Shown one piece after another: positions 1-8,563 of a DNA stretch of 64,000 nt. Below the pieces are notes generated by a model. The model was given only the letters and a program-made list of their open reading frames with translations. It did not search any database and was not told the origin of the DNA. A program made the position numbers and the translations under genes. The first letter of the stretch is position 1. Every line of letters begins with the position of its first letter. The DNA comes from Leifsonia psychrotolerans (GTDB taxonomy: Bacteria; Actinomycetota; Actinomycetes; Actinomycetales; Microbacteriaceae): contig NZ_JACCFM010000001.1 of NCBI RefSeq assembly GCF_013410665.1, positions 930,001 to 994,000 of the forward strand, written 5' to 3'.

Positions 1-1532
1 TGCCGGCCTCCAACCTCGCGATGTCTGTGCACACCATGCCGGGCTTCTTTGGCTTCCTCCATGGGGTTCTGCCGTTGGCCGGAGCCGGTGAGGCATTCCG
101 CTCCGTGCTCTATTTCGGTGGCACCGGAGTCGCCGGCTATCTGTGGCGATTCGTGTTTGCCGCGGTGCTCGCGGTGCTGGTGACGGCGGGCATCGACCTC
201 GGCCGCCGTAAGAAGAAGGCGAAGGCGCTGGCCGCCTCGGCGACAATTCTTGAACCAGCTTCGGCGACGGTGTCTGACACAGCTCCGGCGACAGTTCTTG
301 AATCAGCTCCGGCCGCGCCTGTGGTCGACCCGACGCCGACATCCGTTAATCCCCGCAGCGAGCGCAAACCCGCAATGCCTGGTGGAAAGCCGCGCTCGAC
401 GCCGGTACGCTACCTCATTCTGGCGATCTTCCCGTTTGCCATGGTCGCTCTGATGCTCGGCATCATGCTCTCCGCAATGCACAGCCCCAGTCCCGCGAAT
501 ATGCCGATCGCGGTGGTGTCCGCCACTAGTGCGCAGGCCGAGCAACTGGCCGAGGGCTTGGCGCAGAACACCGACGGTATGTTCACGATCAGCACCCTGA
601 CGAATGTCGACACAGCGAGCGAGATGGTTTTCAGTGGTGAGCTGGTCGGCGCCTTCGTTCTGCCGGATGCCGAACACCCAACCGCGACACTGATTACGTC
701 GGGTGCCGCCGGAACCGGGCAGCAGATGGTGGTTCAGCGCGTCGCCGAACAGGTCGCTGCTCAGATGGGCGTGGAAATCACGCCTGTCGATGTTGCTCCG
801 CTGCCAGCCACCGACACCAACGGTGCGGTCAGCATGTACATCGCGATGGGCTGGGTGATGGCTGGCTTCCTGGGTGTGACAGTGCTCGTGGGCGGTGCGC
901 CGTGGCAGCTGCGCGTGCGCAAGCAATTGCCGACGCTTGCCGTCTGGTCGATCTTTATGTCGCTGATCACCTGGGTCATCGCCGGCCCGCTGGTCGGGGC
1001 CTACCATGGGCCGGTGCTGCCGCTTCTGGGAATCGGCGCGCTGACGATCTTCTGCCTCGGACTCGTCACGGCGGCTGTGGCTCGTCTCATGGGAATCCTG
1101 TCGGTTGTTCCGATCGTCACGGTGTTCATGTTCATCGGGGTGCCTGCGTCGGGTGGTGGATTGTCGACCTACATGGAGCCGGGCCTTTTCCAGACCCTTC
1201 ACGACGTCTTGCCGCTGCCGGCCGCATTGGGAGCGATACGTTCGATCGCGTTCTTCGGTGGCGCCGGGCTCGGCTCGTTCCTGCTGACCCTCTCGGTCTG
1301 GGGTATCTTCGGGCTGGTCGCCAACCTCATCATCAGTGCGTTTCACAACGCACGATCGGCTCGGAGGCTGCGAAACGGCAGCGGCGACATGTCCGAGACG
1401 GAATCCAAGACGGATTCCAGGGTTGAGGCTTCCGACGGCGTCGAGGGTCGGGTCGAAGAGGGCGATGGCGCTGAGGCCCGAGTCGAAGGCCCCGAGCAGA
1501 CCGAACTGGCCGAACGGGTCTCCGTCGACTGA
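1..1532 (+). CDS. Internally duplicated ABC-2/DUF3533-like membrane protein (5' partial)
   Basis: The frame is open from base 3 and the codons before the first ATG (base 21) read PASNLA, which aligns with PASGGG of the second copy, so the true start lies upstream of the window. The visible protein has two related halves. Residues 1-60 (from base 21) are the last membrane segments of copy 1. They are followed by a charged RRKKK stretch and an Ala/Thr/Pro-rich linker (about 60-125). Copy 2 then has one membrane segment near 130-150, a soluble loop (about 155-265), five more segments to about 440, and an acidic Glu/Asp tail. One membrane segment, an extracytoplasmic loop and a membrane bundle is the layout of DUF3533/YhgE-Pip and ABC-2 permease proteins. 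Transport or export is inferred; no substrate can be named. It converges on the MMPL exporter. Confidence 0.75.
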   Translation, partial: PASNLAMSVHTMPGFFGFLHGVLPLAGAGEAFRSVLYFGGTGVAGYLWRFVFAAVLAVLVTAGIDLGRRKKKAKALAASATILEPASATVSDTAPATVLESAPAAPVVDPTPTSVNPRSERKPAMPGGKPRSTPVRYLILAIFPFAMVALMLGIMLSAMHSPSPANMPIAVVSATSAQAEQLAEGLAQNTDGMFTISTLTNVDTASEMVFSGELVGAFVLPDAEHPTATLITSGAAGTGQQMVVQRVAEQVAAQMGVEITPVDVAPLPATDTNGAVSMYIAMGWVMAGFLGVTVLVGGAPWQLRVRKQLPTLAVWSIFMSLITWVIAGPLVGAYHGPVLPLLGIGALTIFCLGLVTAAVARLMGILSVVPIVTVFMFIGVPASGGGLSTYMEPGLFQTLHDVLPLPAALGAIRSIAFFGGAGLGSFLLTLSVWGIFGLVANLIISAFHNARSARRLRNGSGDMSETESKTDSRVEASDGVEGRVEEGDGAEARVEGPEQTELAERVSVD

Positions 1533-1553
1533 GTCGAGTGAGTGTGCAGGGCT

Positions 1554-1591
1554 GCGGCCGGTGCGACGCCCCCAGGCGTCACACCGGCCGC
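1554..1591. terminator. Hairpin terminator between convergent genes
   Basis: Arms at 1554-1570 and 1575-1591 form a 17-bp stem with one mismatch around a 4-nt loop. The hairpin ends two bases before the stop codon of the MMPL gene on the minus strand and lies 22 bases after the stop of the plus-strand gene. It is therefore placed to end transcription from both sides. There is no strong T-run, which is usual in high-GC actinobacteria. Confidence 0.65.
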
Positions 1592-1593
1592 GG

Positions 1594-3828
1594 CTATTCG
1601 TGTAGGCCCACCCTTTGCTGCACACGCTTCATCCAGCGCGGTGCCCACCAGAGAACCGTCTCGAGCGATGTCATGACCGCTGGCACGAGCACGGATCGCA
1701 CGAGTGTGGCATCCAGCAGGACCGCCACGGCCAAGGCGACGCCAATCTGCTTCATCTGCATCAGCTCGCCGGTGGCGAAGCCCGCGAAGACCAGCACGAT
1801 AATGAGGGCCGCGGACGTGATGATGCGGCCCGAGCTCTGCAGCCCGGTTTCGATTGCCAGCCGTGTGGGTTCACCGCGGTCGTGATGCTCCTTGATGCGT
1901 GCGAGCAGAAACATCTCATAGTCCATCGCGAGTCCGAAGCCGAAGACGAGTACCAGAACGAGCACCAGGGCGTCGACTCCCGACACCGCAGCTGGGTCGA
2001 AGTTGAGCGGCCCTGCGAGATTTCCCTCCTGGAAGCCCCACACGAGCACGCCGATCGAAGCCCCGAGTGAAAGCACACTGATCAGGAGGGCTGTGAGAGG
2101 GATGACGACCGAGCCCGTCATCAGGAACAGCAACACGAACGTGGCGAGCGCGATCACCATGGCTGCCCAGGGGGCTCCCTGCACCAGCGAGTCGATGTAG
2201 TCGACGGATGCGGCATCCGTGCCCCCGACCCAGTTCGGAAAGTCGGGCCGATCGGCTCGGATCTCACGCACGACAGAGGCGCCCTGGTGCGTCTGCGCGG
2301 TGACCTGTGACACCCAATAGCCGTTGGCCGCTACCGGGGCCGTGGTCCCGGTGACATGCGGCAACGCCCCGACCTGGGCCGCCCAGGCCGCGGCAGCGGG
2401 TTCGTCGGTCTGGCTGACAAGTTCGATGCGAGGCGCAACGGCGTACGGAAAATTGTCGCCCAGCGCGGTGAGAAAGGCGGCCTGGCTCGACGACGCAGGA
2501 ATAGCCTCATCGCCGCTGTTCGACACGGTGAGGCTCAGAACCGGGCTACCGAGCAGCAGCAGAACGACGAGGCTGCCCAGTGCGACGAGGAGCGGCGCGT
2601 GTTGAATCCCGCGGGTGAGTTTCGAAAAGAAGCCCTCGGCCGGCGCGACATCGCCAAACCGGCTGAGCAGAGTGCCGAGCCCGGGAATGCGAGTGAGCAG
2701 CCCCGGCTTCAGGAGCCGTTCGCCGAAATAGCCGAGTAGAGCCGGCACCAGCACAAGAGCGGTGAGGATGGCGATCACCACGACCGAAACCGCGCCGATA
2801 GCGATTGCTTTGATGATGGCGGGTTCGAAGACGAGCAGGCCGAGTGTGGCGAGGGCGAAGGTGAGCCCAGAGAACAAGACCGTGCGTCCAGCGGTGTTGA
2901 CCGTCGTGCCGACCGATTGCAGCATCAGTTCGTGGCGTTCGAACGCGGTCTGTTTGATCACCGGGTTCAGCTCGGTGACCCGCGCGCGAAATTCCTCGCG
3001 AAACCGGCTGACGATCAGCAGGCCGTAATCGATCGAGAGGCCGAGGCCGATCACGGTGATCACGTTCATCACGGTGATGTTGATGTCGAGCAGGTAGGTG
3101 AATGCGAACAGCGAGCCGAGTGCGCCAAGAATCGAGGCCCCGGCCCCGATGAGCGGCATGGCGGCGGCGAGAAAGCCGCCGAAGATGATGAGCATCACCA
3201 GGAGGGCGATGGGAAGGGAGATCAGTTCGCCCTTTTCCAAGTCGTTTTGGGCCACGGCGACGAGTGACTTCACAACGAGGGGGTTGCCGCCGACTTCGAC
3301 CATCGCGTCGGGGGATTGACGACGGATGTCTCCGGCCGCGACGTCCAGCCGGCTCTCGACCTGGGTGAGCAGGCTGTCGCTGAGGGTGCCGTTGGTGGTT
3401 TCCATGCTCACCGTGAACAACAGGCCGGTGCCGTCGGGGGAGAGCAGCGGCGCGGCCACGGGGGCCGGCTGCCCGTCTGCCAGAGGTGGAACGGCGAGGG
3501 GATCGACGACGGCTGTGACACCGGGAATTGCCGCGAGATCGTGGCTGGCTTCGCTCAGAACGGCGTTCAGCCCGGGGGAGCTCGGGTCGACACCGTGAAG
3601 CAGCAGCGAGAGCGACTCGGTATTCGCGTTCTGACTGGTGTTGATCAGGTGCGCCGCGTGGCTGGCCTCGCCGTCGACGGTGGGACCTGCGCTGGAGAGC
3701 CGGTCGAACAGGCTCTCACCCGTGACGCCACCGAGCGCAGTGGCAGCGCAGGCGGCGAGGAAGACCACCCAACAGATGAGAACGATGAGACGGTGGCGAG
3801 CCATCGCCACGCCCACGGTGCGCAACAT
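1594..3828 (-). CDS. MMPL/RND family transporter
   Basis: A 744-aa protein with the RND plan of two repeated halves. Each half has one N-terminal membrane segment (near residues 13-33 and about 410-430), a large extracytoplasmic domain, and a bundle of five membrane segments. Conserved Asp-Tyr pairs of the proton relay are visible at D267-Y268 (GLSIDYGLL) and D636-Y637 (GLAMDYEMF). Families of this type use the proton gradient to export lipids, siderophores or drugs. The substrate cannot be deduced here. The gene is monocistronic and convergent with the preceding membrane protein. The ATG at 3828 was taken as start with a GGGAAAGAAG stretch upstream; an internal Met at residue 9 is the alternative. 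Confidence 0.9.
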   Translation of the reverse strand: MLRTVGVAMARHRLIVLICWVVFLAACAATALGGVTGESLFDRLSSAGPTVDGEASHAAHLINTSQNANTESLSLLLHGVDPSSPGLNAVLSEASHDLAAIPGVTAVVDPLAVPPLADGQPAPVAAPLLSPDGTGLLFTVSMETTNGTLSDSLLTQVESRLDVAAGDIRRQSPDAMVEVGGNPLVVKSLVAVAQNDLEKGELISLPIALLVMLIIFGGFLAAAMPLIGAGASILGALGSLFAFTYLLDINITVMNVITVIGLGLSIDYGLLIVSRFREEFRARVTELNPVIKQTAFERHELMLQSVGTTVNTAGRTVLFSGLTFALATLGLLVFEPAIIKAIAIGAVSVVVIAILTALVLVPALLGYFGERLLKPGLLTRIPGLGTLLSRFGDVAPAEGFFSKLTRGIQHAPLLVALGSLVVLLLLGSPVLSLTVSNSGDEAIPASSSQAAFLTALGDNFPYAVAPRIELVSQTDEPAAAAWAAQVGALPHVTGTTAPVAANGYWVSQVTAQTHQGASVVREIRADRPDFPNWVGGTDAASVDYIDSLVQGAPWAAMVIALATFVLLFLMTGSVVIPLTALLISVLSLGASIGVLVWGFQEGNLAGPLNFDPAAVSGVDALVLVLVLVFGFGLAMDYEMFLLARIKEHHDRGEPTRLAIETGLQSSGRIITSAALIIVLVFAGFATGELMQMKQIGVALAVAVLLDATLVRSVLVPAVMTSLETVLWWAPRWMKRVQQRVGLHE

Positions 3829-3907
3829 GCCGCGCTTCTTTCCCGGTTGGTGAACGTCGGTGATTCGGCCACACTACTCTTGCCGTACCAACTTTTCCCC
3901 GAGAGAT

Positions 3908-4963
3908 TCACGCGATGAGCATCACCTTGAGTGCCTTCGTCTCGGCAGCTCGGCCGAACACATCGTAGGCCTCGACGATGTCGTTGATGGCGAATGTGTG
4001 ACTGACGAATGGCGCCACGGGGATCTTGCCCTGTGCCACCATTTTGAGGAGCGTGCTGGTGGTGTTGGTGTTGACGAGGCCCATGGTGAGGGTGATGTTT
4101 GTGATCCAGAGTGCATCGAGGGCCAGCTCGACGCCCTTCCCGTGCACGCCGACGTTGGCGACGTGGCCGCCGGGGCGTACGAGGTCGATACACATCTGGA
4201 ACGTGGCCGGAATCCCGACCGCCTCGATGGCGACATCGACCCCGAGGCCGTCGGTGAGGGCGAGGACCTGTTCTTTCCAGTCGGCGTCGCTGGAGACGAC
4301 TGCATCCGTCGCCCCGAACGCCCGAGCGGCTTCGGTGCGGTTGGCATCGAGGTCGATGGCGATGATGTGGGAGGGGCCGTAGAGACCAGCTGTGGCGATG
4401 GCGGCCAGCCCGACCGGGCCAGTGCCGACGACGGCGACCACGTCGCCGGCTTTGACGGCACCATAACGCACGCCGATTTCATGGCCGGTCGGCAGGATGT
4501 CGGAGAGCAGCGTTCCCTGCTGCGGGGTGACCCCGGCGGGCAAATGGTAGACAGAGGTCTCGGCGTACGGCACGCGCACATACTCGGCCTGGGTGCCGTC
4601 GATGAGGTGGCCGAAGATCCAGCCGATGCCGGAGGCTCCCTCGTCACCGAGGCAGTGTGCGAAGACACCCTGTTTGCAATAGTCGCACTTGCCGCAGGCA
4701 GAGACGCAGGACAGGATGACCTGGTCACCGACAGCGAGGGTTGTGACCGCGGCCCCGATCTCGGTGATGGTGCCGACGCCTTCGTGGCCGAGGATGCGTC
4801 CCGGCGTGACCGCGGCGACGTCGCCCTTCAGGATGTGCAGGTCGGTGCCGCAGATTGTGGTGGTGTCGATCTTCACGATGACGTCGGTCGGGTGCTGAAT
4901 CGTGGGGTTCGGCACCTCTTCCCATGCTTTCTGTCCGGGACCTTTGAAGACGAGCGCTTTCAT
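3908..4963 (-). CDS. Zinc-dependent alcohol dehydrogenase
   Basis: A 351-aa medium-chain dehydrogenase/reductase. Catalytic zinc ligands are C38, H60 and E61 (the GHEGVG motif). The structural zinc cysteines are C90, C93, C96 and C104. A Rossmann motif VVGTGPVGL lies near residue 175 and binds NAD(P). It is expected to oxidise or reduce small alcohols and aldehydes in the cytoplasm. The start at 4963 is chosen because AGGAG lies six bases upstream and the family consensus begins MKAL; the reading frame itself extends upstream to 5155. It is a single gene with its own promoter and palindrome at 5009-5046. Exact substrate is unknown. Confidence 0.9.
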   Translation of the reverse strand: MKALVFKGPGQKAWEEVPNPTIQHPTDVIVKIDTTTICGTDLHILKGDVAAVTPGRILGHEGVGTITEIGAAVTTLAVGDQVILSCVSACGKCDYCKQGVFAHCLGDEGASGIGWIFGHLIDGTQAEYVRVPYAETSVYHLPAGVTPQQGTLLSDILPTGHEIGVRYGAVKAGDVVAVVGTGPVGLAAIATAGLYGPSHIIAIDLDANRTEAARAFGATDAVVSSDADWKEQVLALTDGLGVDVAIEAVGIPATFQMCIDLVRPGGHVANVGVHGKGVELALDALWITNITLTMGLVNTNTTSTLLKMVAQGKIPVAPFVSHTFAINDIVEAYDVFGRAAETKALKVMLIA

Positions 4964-5008
4964 GACGACTCCTGACGGCCATCGTGTGATGGCTTGTGAT
5001 GAGGGGGT

Positions 5009-5046
5009 GGTACTCGGGAGAGTACCGCTGGGCCGAGGCATTACAA
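5009..5046 (-). promoter_or_regulatory. Promoter with overlapping palindrome upstream of the alcohol dehydrogenase
   Basis: On the minus strand a -35-like TTGTAA (5041-5046) and a -10-like TACTCT (5019-5024) are 16 bases apart. The perfect inverted repeat GGTACTC-GGGA-GAGTACC (5009-5026) covers the -10 element, the usual position for a repressor operator. The assignment is by pattern only; no regulator gene for it is identified nearby. Confidence 0.4.
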
Positions 5047-5157
5047 GGGGTGTCTGATCCGCACCCGGGACGAGCGGCGGTGATCGGCGTACTCTCTGTG
5101 ATGAATGGGAAGTGCCTCGTCGTCTGTCGGCGGGATCGAGCCACGTCGGGAGCACAG

Positions 5158-5898
5158 ATGTCGAAGTTCATGCGGGATGCGCAGGCGGCATGGGTGGCGT
5201 TCGCCGTCGCGCTCTTGGGTGTGATCGCGAGCGTGCTTCTCCTGCTCATGTTCGCCGTCGAGCTACCGTTCAACGGACCCTACGGATATGGCGCCGGCTA
5301 CGAGGTGCTGACAGCCGGAGCGAGTGTGCTGTCGGCCGTGCTTGTTCTGTACCTCAGCCGCATGGCTCGGCCGGGGCCAAGCGCACGCGTTCTCGCCCCC
5401 GCTCTCGCGATCCTCTTGATCGTTGAAGCCGCGTTCGCGCTGCTGCTTGTGCTGCACCTCGTCGCCGTCGAGGTGTCAGTGGCGGCGACACTCACGGTGC
5501 TCGTTCTTGAAGGAATCTGGTTGATCTGGCTGAACCGTCGACTGGGGCGCTTGGGCGCATTCTCCCCGTTTCTCAGCACGTTCGGCTGGTTGATTGGTGC
5601 CTGCCTGACCATTGGGGTGCCCATTAGCGTTCTGGGGCTGCTGCTGCCACCGCTCGAGATTCTCCAGCTGCTCGTTTTGGGTTTCGGAGTCTTTCTCGCG
5701 GGCGGAGCCTGGCTGGTCTTCTCGTTGTGGTGGCTCATGGTCGGGGTGCGTCTGCTGCGCGGGCCGCGCAATGGGCAGTCCGGAGATGCATCAGCGGACG
5801 AAGCGAACGAATCCGACAGTGCGACTACGACGCATCTGCGTGGACGGCGGCGGGCCTCGATCGCGGCTCCAGCCGACAGGCCCTACTCATGCGCCTAA
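5158..5898 (+). CDS. Multi-pass membrane protein of unknown function
   Basis: A 246-aa hydrophobic protein with about six predicted membrane segments, roughly at residues 10-34, 43-63, 72-100, 103-120, 137-160 and 166-190. They are followed by a hydrophilic Arg/Ser/Asp-rich cytoplasmic tail. The start at 5158 (MSKFMRD) has GGGAG seven bases upstream; the frame extends upstream to 4996 but those residues are not hydrophobic and look non-coding. Its stop overlaps by four bases the stop of the convergent gene that follows. I do not recognise the family. Confidence 0.7.
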   Translation: MSKFMRDAQAAWVAFAVALLGVIASVLLLLMFAVELPFNGPYGYGAGYEVLTAGASVLSAVLVLYLSRMARPGPSARVLAPALAILLIVEAAFALLLVLHLVAVEVSVAATLTVLVLEGIWLIWLNRRLGRLGAFSPFLSTFGWLIGACLTIGVPISVLGLLLPPLEILQLLVLGFGVFLAGGAWLVFSLWWLMVGVRLLRGPRNGQSGDASADEANESDSATTTHLRGRRRASIAAPADRPYSCA

Positions 5899-6275
5899 CC
5901 GACGGGCAGGCGTTCCTGAATCACGTCGCGATCCCGCTCGATGATGGTACCGATGGGCCATTGCAGTGCACATATTCGTGCTCGATGGGCATACACGGCA
6001 GCACACTCGCGGCAGATGTTGGTGCGGGCCAACCCATCGCGGAATGCACGCATGAACTGCTTGATGTCCATCGGCAGGTCGACGACGACCGCGGTTGTCG
6101 TCAACTCGCCGGACGCCACACCCGCAAATGAGAGTGAACACTCGCAATCCCAGCTGTCGTCTTGGGCTACTCGGTCGCATTGGCCGGCATCAAAGACGAG
6201 TTCACCATCAACCGTGTGTGAGAAGTCATCATCGCGGTCGCCCTGGGTCGTGGTGGTTGCCACAAGTACTTTCAT
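5895..6275 (-). CDS. Small conserved actinobacterial protein with six cysteines
   Basis: A 126-aa soluble protein. The start at 6275 is supported by a perfect AGGAGG seven bases upstream. The N-terminus MKVLVATTTTQG, the segment HTVDGELV and a CxC pair (C44, C46), followed by a TTTA stretch, match a small conserved actinobacterial family that I recall as DUF7715 (number not certain). Other cysteines are C33, C88, C91 and C102, so metal binding is possible. The C-terminal WPIGTII motif is also typical of the family. Function is unknown. It is monocistronic, with an intergenic region of about 120 bases upstream. Confidence 0.7.
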   Translation of the reverse strand: MKVLVATTTTQGDRDDDFSHTVDGELVFDAGQCDRVAQDDSWDCECSLSFAGVASGELTTTAVVVDLPMDIKQFMRAFRDGLARTNICRECAAVYAHRARICALQWPIGTIIERDRDVIQERLPVG

Positions 6276-6396
6276 TTGGTCCTCCTGAATCAGATAGGAC
6301 TGGCACAGCAGTAACGGTACGACCTGCCACCGACATGACATCCCACGACCGAACCGTGCCGAGTCGTCAGGTCCGACGACATGTGCCACAGGTTGA

Positions 6397-7857
6397 CTAA
6401 GGCACCTCCACATGAACTGCAGGAATTTGTAGCATCGCGCGCACAAACGCCCGCCCGGCGTCGGTCACGGTCGAGCTGCCCAATCGACCCCGCGACAGCA
6501 CGCCCAGATCGTGAAACGTGTGATAGCTGTCACGGATCAGGCCGATCACGTCATATTCGCCCATGGGCTGGCCATCGATGGCCCAGCCCAGCGCCCTCAT
6601 GCTCTTCCCGATGGGTTCCGCATAATCACCGAAGCTCTCATAACGAGCGGATGCCACCTCCAGTGCAAACAGCACGACCGCGTCGCGCTCCGCCTCAGAA
6701 CGCTGGTTCTGCACCAGGGCCTGTGCCAGGTAGTGCCAGAGGGCGACCGGGTCGCCCAGCAACCGCTTCGCCGCGACCGTCAGCAGCAGCCTGCCCTTGT
6801 ACTTACGCAGAAGCTTGAATTGCACGGCGCTGGCGCGCAGGTTGGCCACGGGCATCGTCAACTCTTCCCGGTTGAATTTGCCGTGCCACCGGTTTTTCCA
6901 GCCGAGCTCGCGCATCGCATCGCTCACCACGACCGGAGGCATCCAGCCAGCCTTGCTGAGTGCAATGCCATCAGTGCCAGCGCGACGCATCAGCCAGACG
7001 AACGGCTCCACCATGCGTGCCGCGTCGGCGGGGGCGATAACGGCCGCGTCCAGGGCGGTGCCACGTTGCGCGCGGCGCAAAAGTGATTTTCTGAGGGCGA
7101 TGGGCACGCGGCCGAGAGTGACGTCGAAGATGGTGGTGGGGCGGTCGGGGTGGGCGGCTTCGGTTGCCGCCCACGCGTCTGACACCGCGGCATCTGCGAG
7201 CGAACCGAGTTCGAGACGAAGTGACTGGTTGACCGCATCGACGTCCAGCGCGTTCGGGTCGAGGTTGCGCCAGGAGCCGAGTATGACGTCGACCCACTCG
7301 CGCAGATCGTCGTATCGTTCATGCTCCGGATCGTTGAGCGCCTCGAGCACCTCGGCGTAGCCGTGCGGTCCGCCGGAGTCTTCGAGCGGCCCGCGCCGTT
7401 CGCCGCGCACGAGTACAGCGCGCGGCGCGGATGCGGCGCCCGGCTCGTCCGCGCCATACTGCCCGGTCTCGATCAGCTCGACCCGGTGGGTCCAGCCGTC
7501 GCCAAAATCATACGAGTAATAGAGCGGCCCGGTGAGATCCGCGTACACGCCTGCGACGGTCCACTCGGCCTCGGGCAGTCCGGGGTCGTCGTCGTCGCTT
7601 TCCATGCTCCAGTGCAGCGGCTCGCGGCCGATCGTGGGCAGCCCGTGCCGTCCGTCATGCGGGTTGAGTTCGGTGAACTCGTGCAGGTGCGAGTTCTGCC
7701 AGCCCATCGCGAGCTGCAGCACAGTGTGCAACTCATCGAGGGCGAGCGAGCCGTCCACATCGACGAGCCGCCAAATCTCGGGTTCGCTCTCGAGCAAGCT
7801 CACGCGCAGACGATAACGGATGCGCTCGGTCAGGTCGTGTGGTGTGGAAGCGGCCAT
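6397..7857 (-). CDS. Plasmid pRiA4b ORF-3 family protein (N-terminal domain)
   Basis: A 486-aa protein. Residues about 10-180 form a pRiA4b ORF-3-like domain: RLRVSLLESEPEIWRLV, a GWQNSHLHEF segment and YSYDFGDGWTHRVEL are its hallmarks. The remaining 300 residues are mostly helical, with no motif I recognise. The domain occurs on plasmids, with IS1096-type elements and as free-standing chromosomal genes; its biochemical function is not established. A second gene with the same domain, at the other end of its protein, lies at 10032-11951. Start ATG at 7857, with no overlap to neighbours. Confidence 0.8.
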   Translation of the reverse strand: MAASTPHDLTERIRYRLRVSLLESEPEIWRLVDVDGSLALDELHTVLQLAMGWQNSHLHEFTELNPHDGRHGLPTIGREPLHWSMESDDDDPGLPEAEWTVAGVYADLTGPLYYSYDFGDGWTHRVELIETGQYGADEPGAASAPRAVLVRGERRGPLEDSGGPHGYAEVLEALNDPEHERYDDLREWVDVILGSWRNLDPNALDVDAVNQSLRLELGSLADAAVSDAWAATEAAHPDRPTTIFDVTLGRVPIALRKSLLRRAQRGTALDAAVIAPADAARMVEPFVWLMRRAGTDGIALSKAGWMPPVVVSDAMRELGWKNRWHGKFNREELTMPVANLRASAVQFKLLRKYKGRLLLTVAAKRLLGDPVALWHYLAQALVQNQRSEAERDAVVLFALEVASARYESFGDYAEPIGKSMRALGWAIDGQPMGEYDVIGLIRDSYHTFHDLGVLSRGRLGSSTVTDAGRAFVRAMLQIPAVHVEVP

Positions 7858-7950
7858 GCGTCAAGTCTGGCAGGTTGCGTGGAATTGACGATGCGGGTGG
7901 CGGCGATGCCCCTTGACTCGATTCCGCTATTGGAGTCCACTGATAGTGAC

Positions 7951-8562
7951 ATGAAAACTACCCGACCCTATGCAATGACCACGCGCGCGGCAGCACTGGA
8001 CGAGACGCGCCAGCGCATCCTCAGTGCAACGATTGCGCTCAGCACCGAGAAGCTCACCCTCGAGATCGTGCTCGCCGACGTGGCCGAGCGCGCGGGAGTC
8101 TCGACGAAGACGATCCTGCGCCACTTCGGCAGTCGTGACGGGCTGCTCGACGCGGCCACCGAGGTCGCCCGTACCGAAATCGAGCAGGAGCGCACCGCTC
8201 CGGTCGGTGATGTCGCCGCGGCGATCGTGGTGGTGGTCGATCACTATGAGGAGCGCGGCGACTGGGTGATGCGGATGCTCGGCCAAGAGAATTCCGACGC
8301 CCGCGTGCACGACGTGGTCGACCTGGGTCGGCGGGTACATCGTGACTGGGTGCAAACGACTTTTCAGCCGCAGCTCGAGCGTCTGCCGCCGTCCGCCGCC
8401 TTGGCCGCAGCCGACCTGCTTGTCGTGGCGACCGACGTCTACGCCTGGAAGCTGCTGCGGCGCGACCGTGCCCTGAGCCGGGTTGACACCGAACTGCGGA
8501 TGCGCCTGCTCGTGCACGCGATCGTGAATGAATGCGGAAAGCAGAATGAGGAGATGACGTGA
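7951..8562 (+). CDS. TetR/AcrR family transcriptional regulator
   Basis: A 203-aa regulator. The N-terminal helix-turn-helix spans about residues 43-62 (VAERAGVSTKTILRHFG). The variable C-terminal ligand domain is helical. The frame is open far upstream, but homology begins only around the ATG at 7951 (or 7975), so 7951 is used. The stop is one base before the ATG of the glycosyltransferase, so the two are probably one transcript and the regulator probably controls that enzyme and itself. The ligand is unknown. Confidence 0.85.
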   Translation: MKTTRPYAMTTRAAALDETRQRILSATIALSTEKLTLEIVLADVAERAGVSTKTILRHFGSRDGLLDAATEVARTEIEQERTAPVGDVAAAIVVVVDHYEERGDWVMRMLGQENSDARVHDVVDLGRRVHRDWVQTTFQPQLERLPPSAALAAADLLVVATDVYAWKLLRRDRALSRVDTELRMRLLVHAIVNECGKQNEEMT

Positions 8563-8563
8563 A

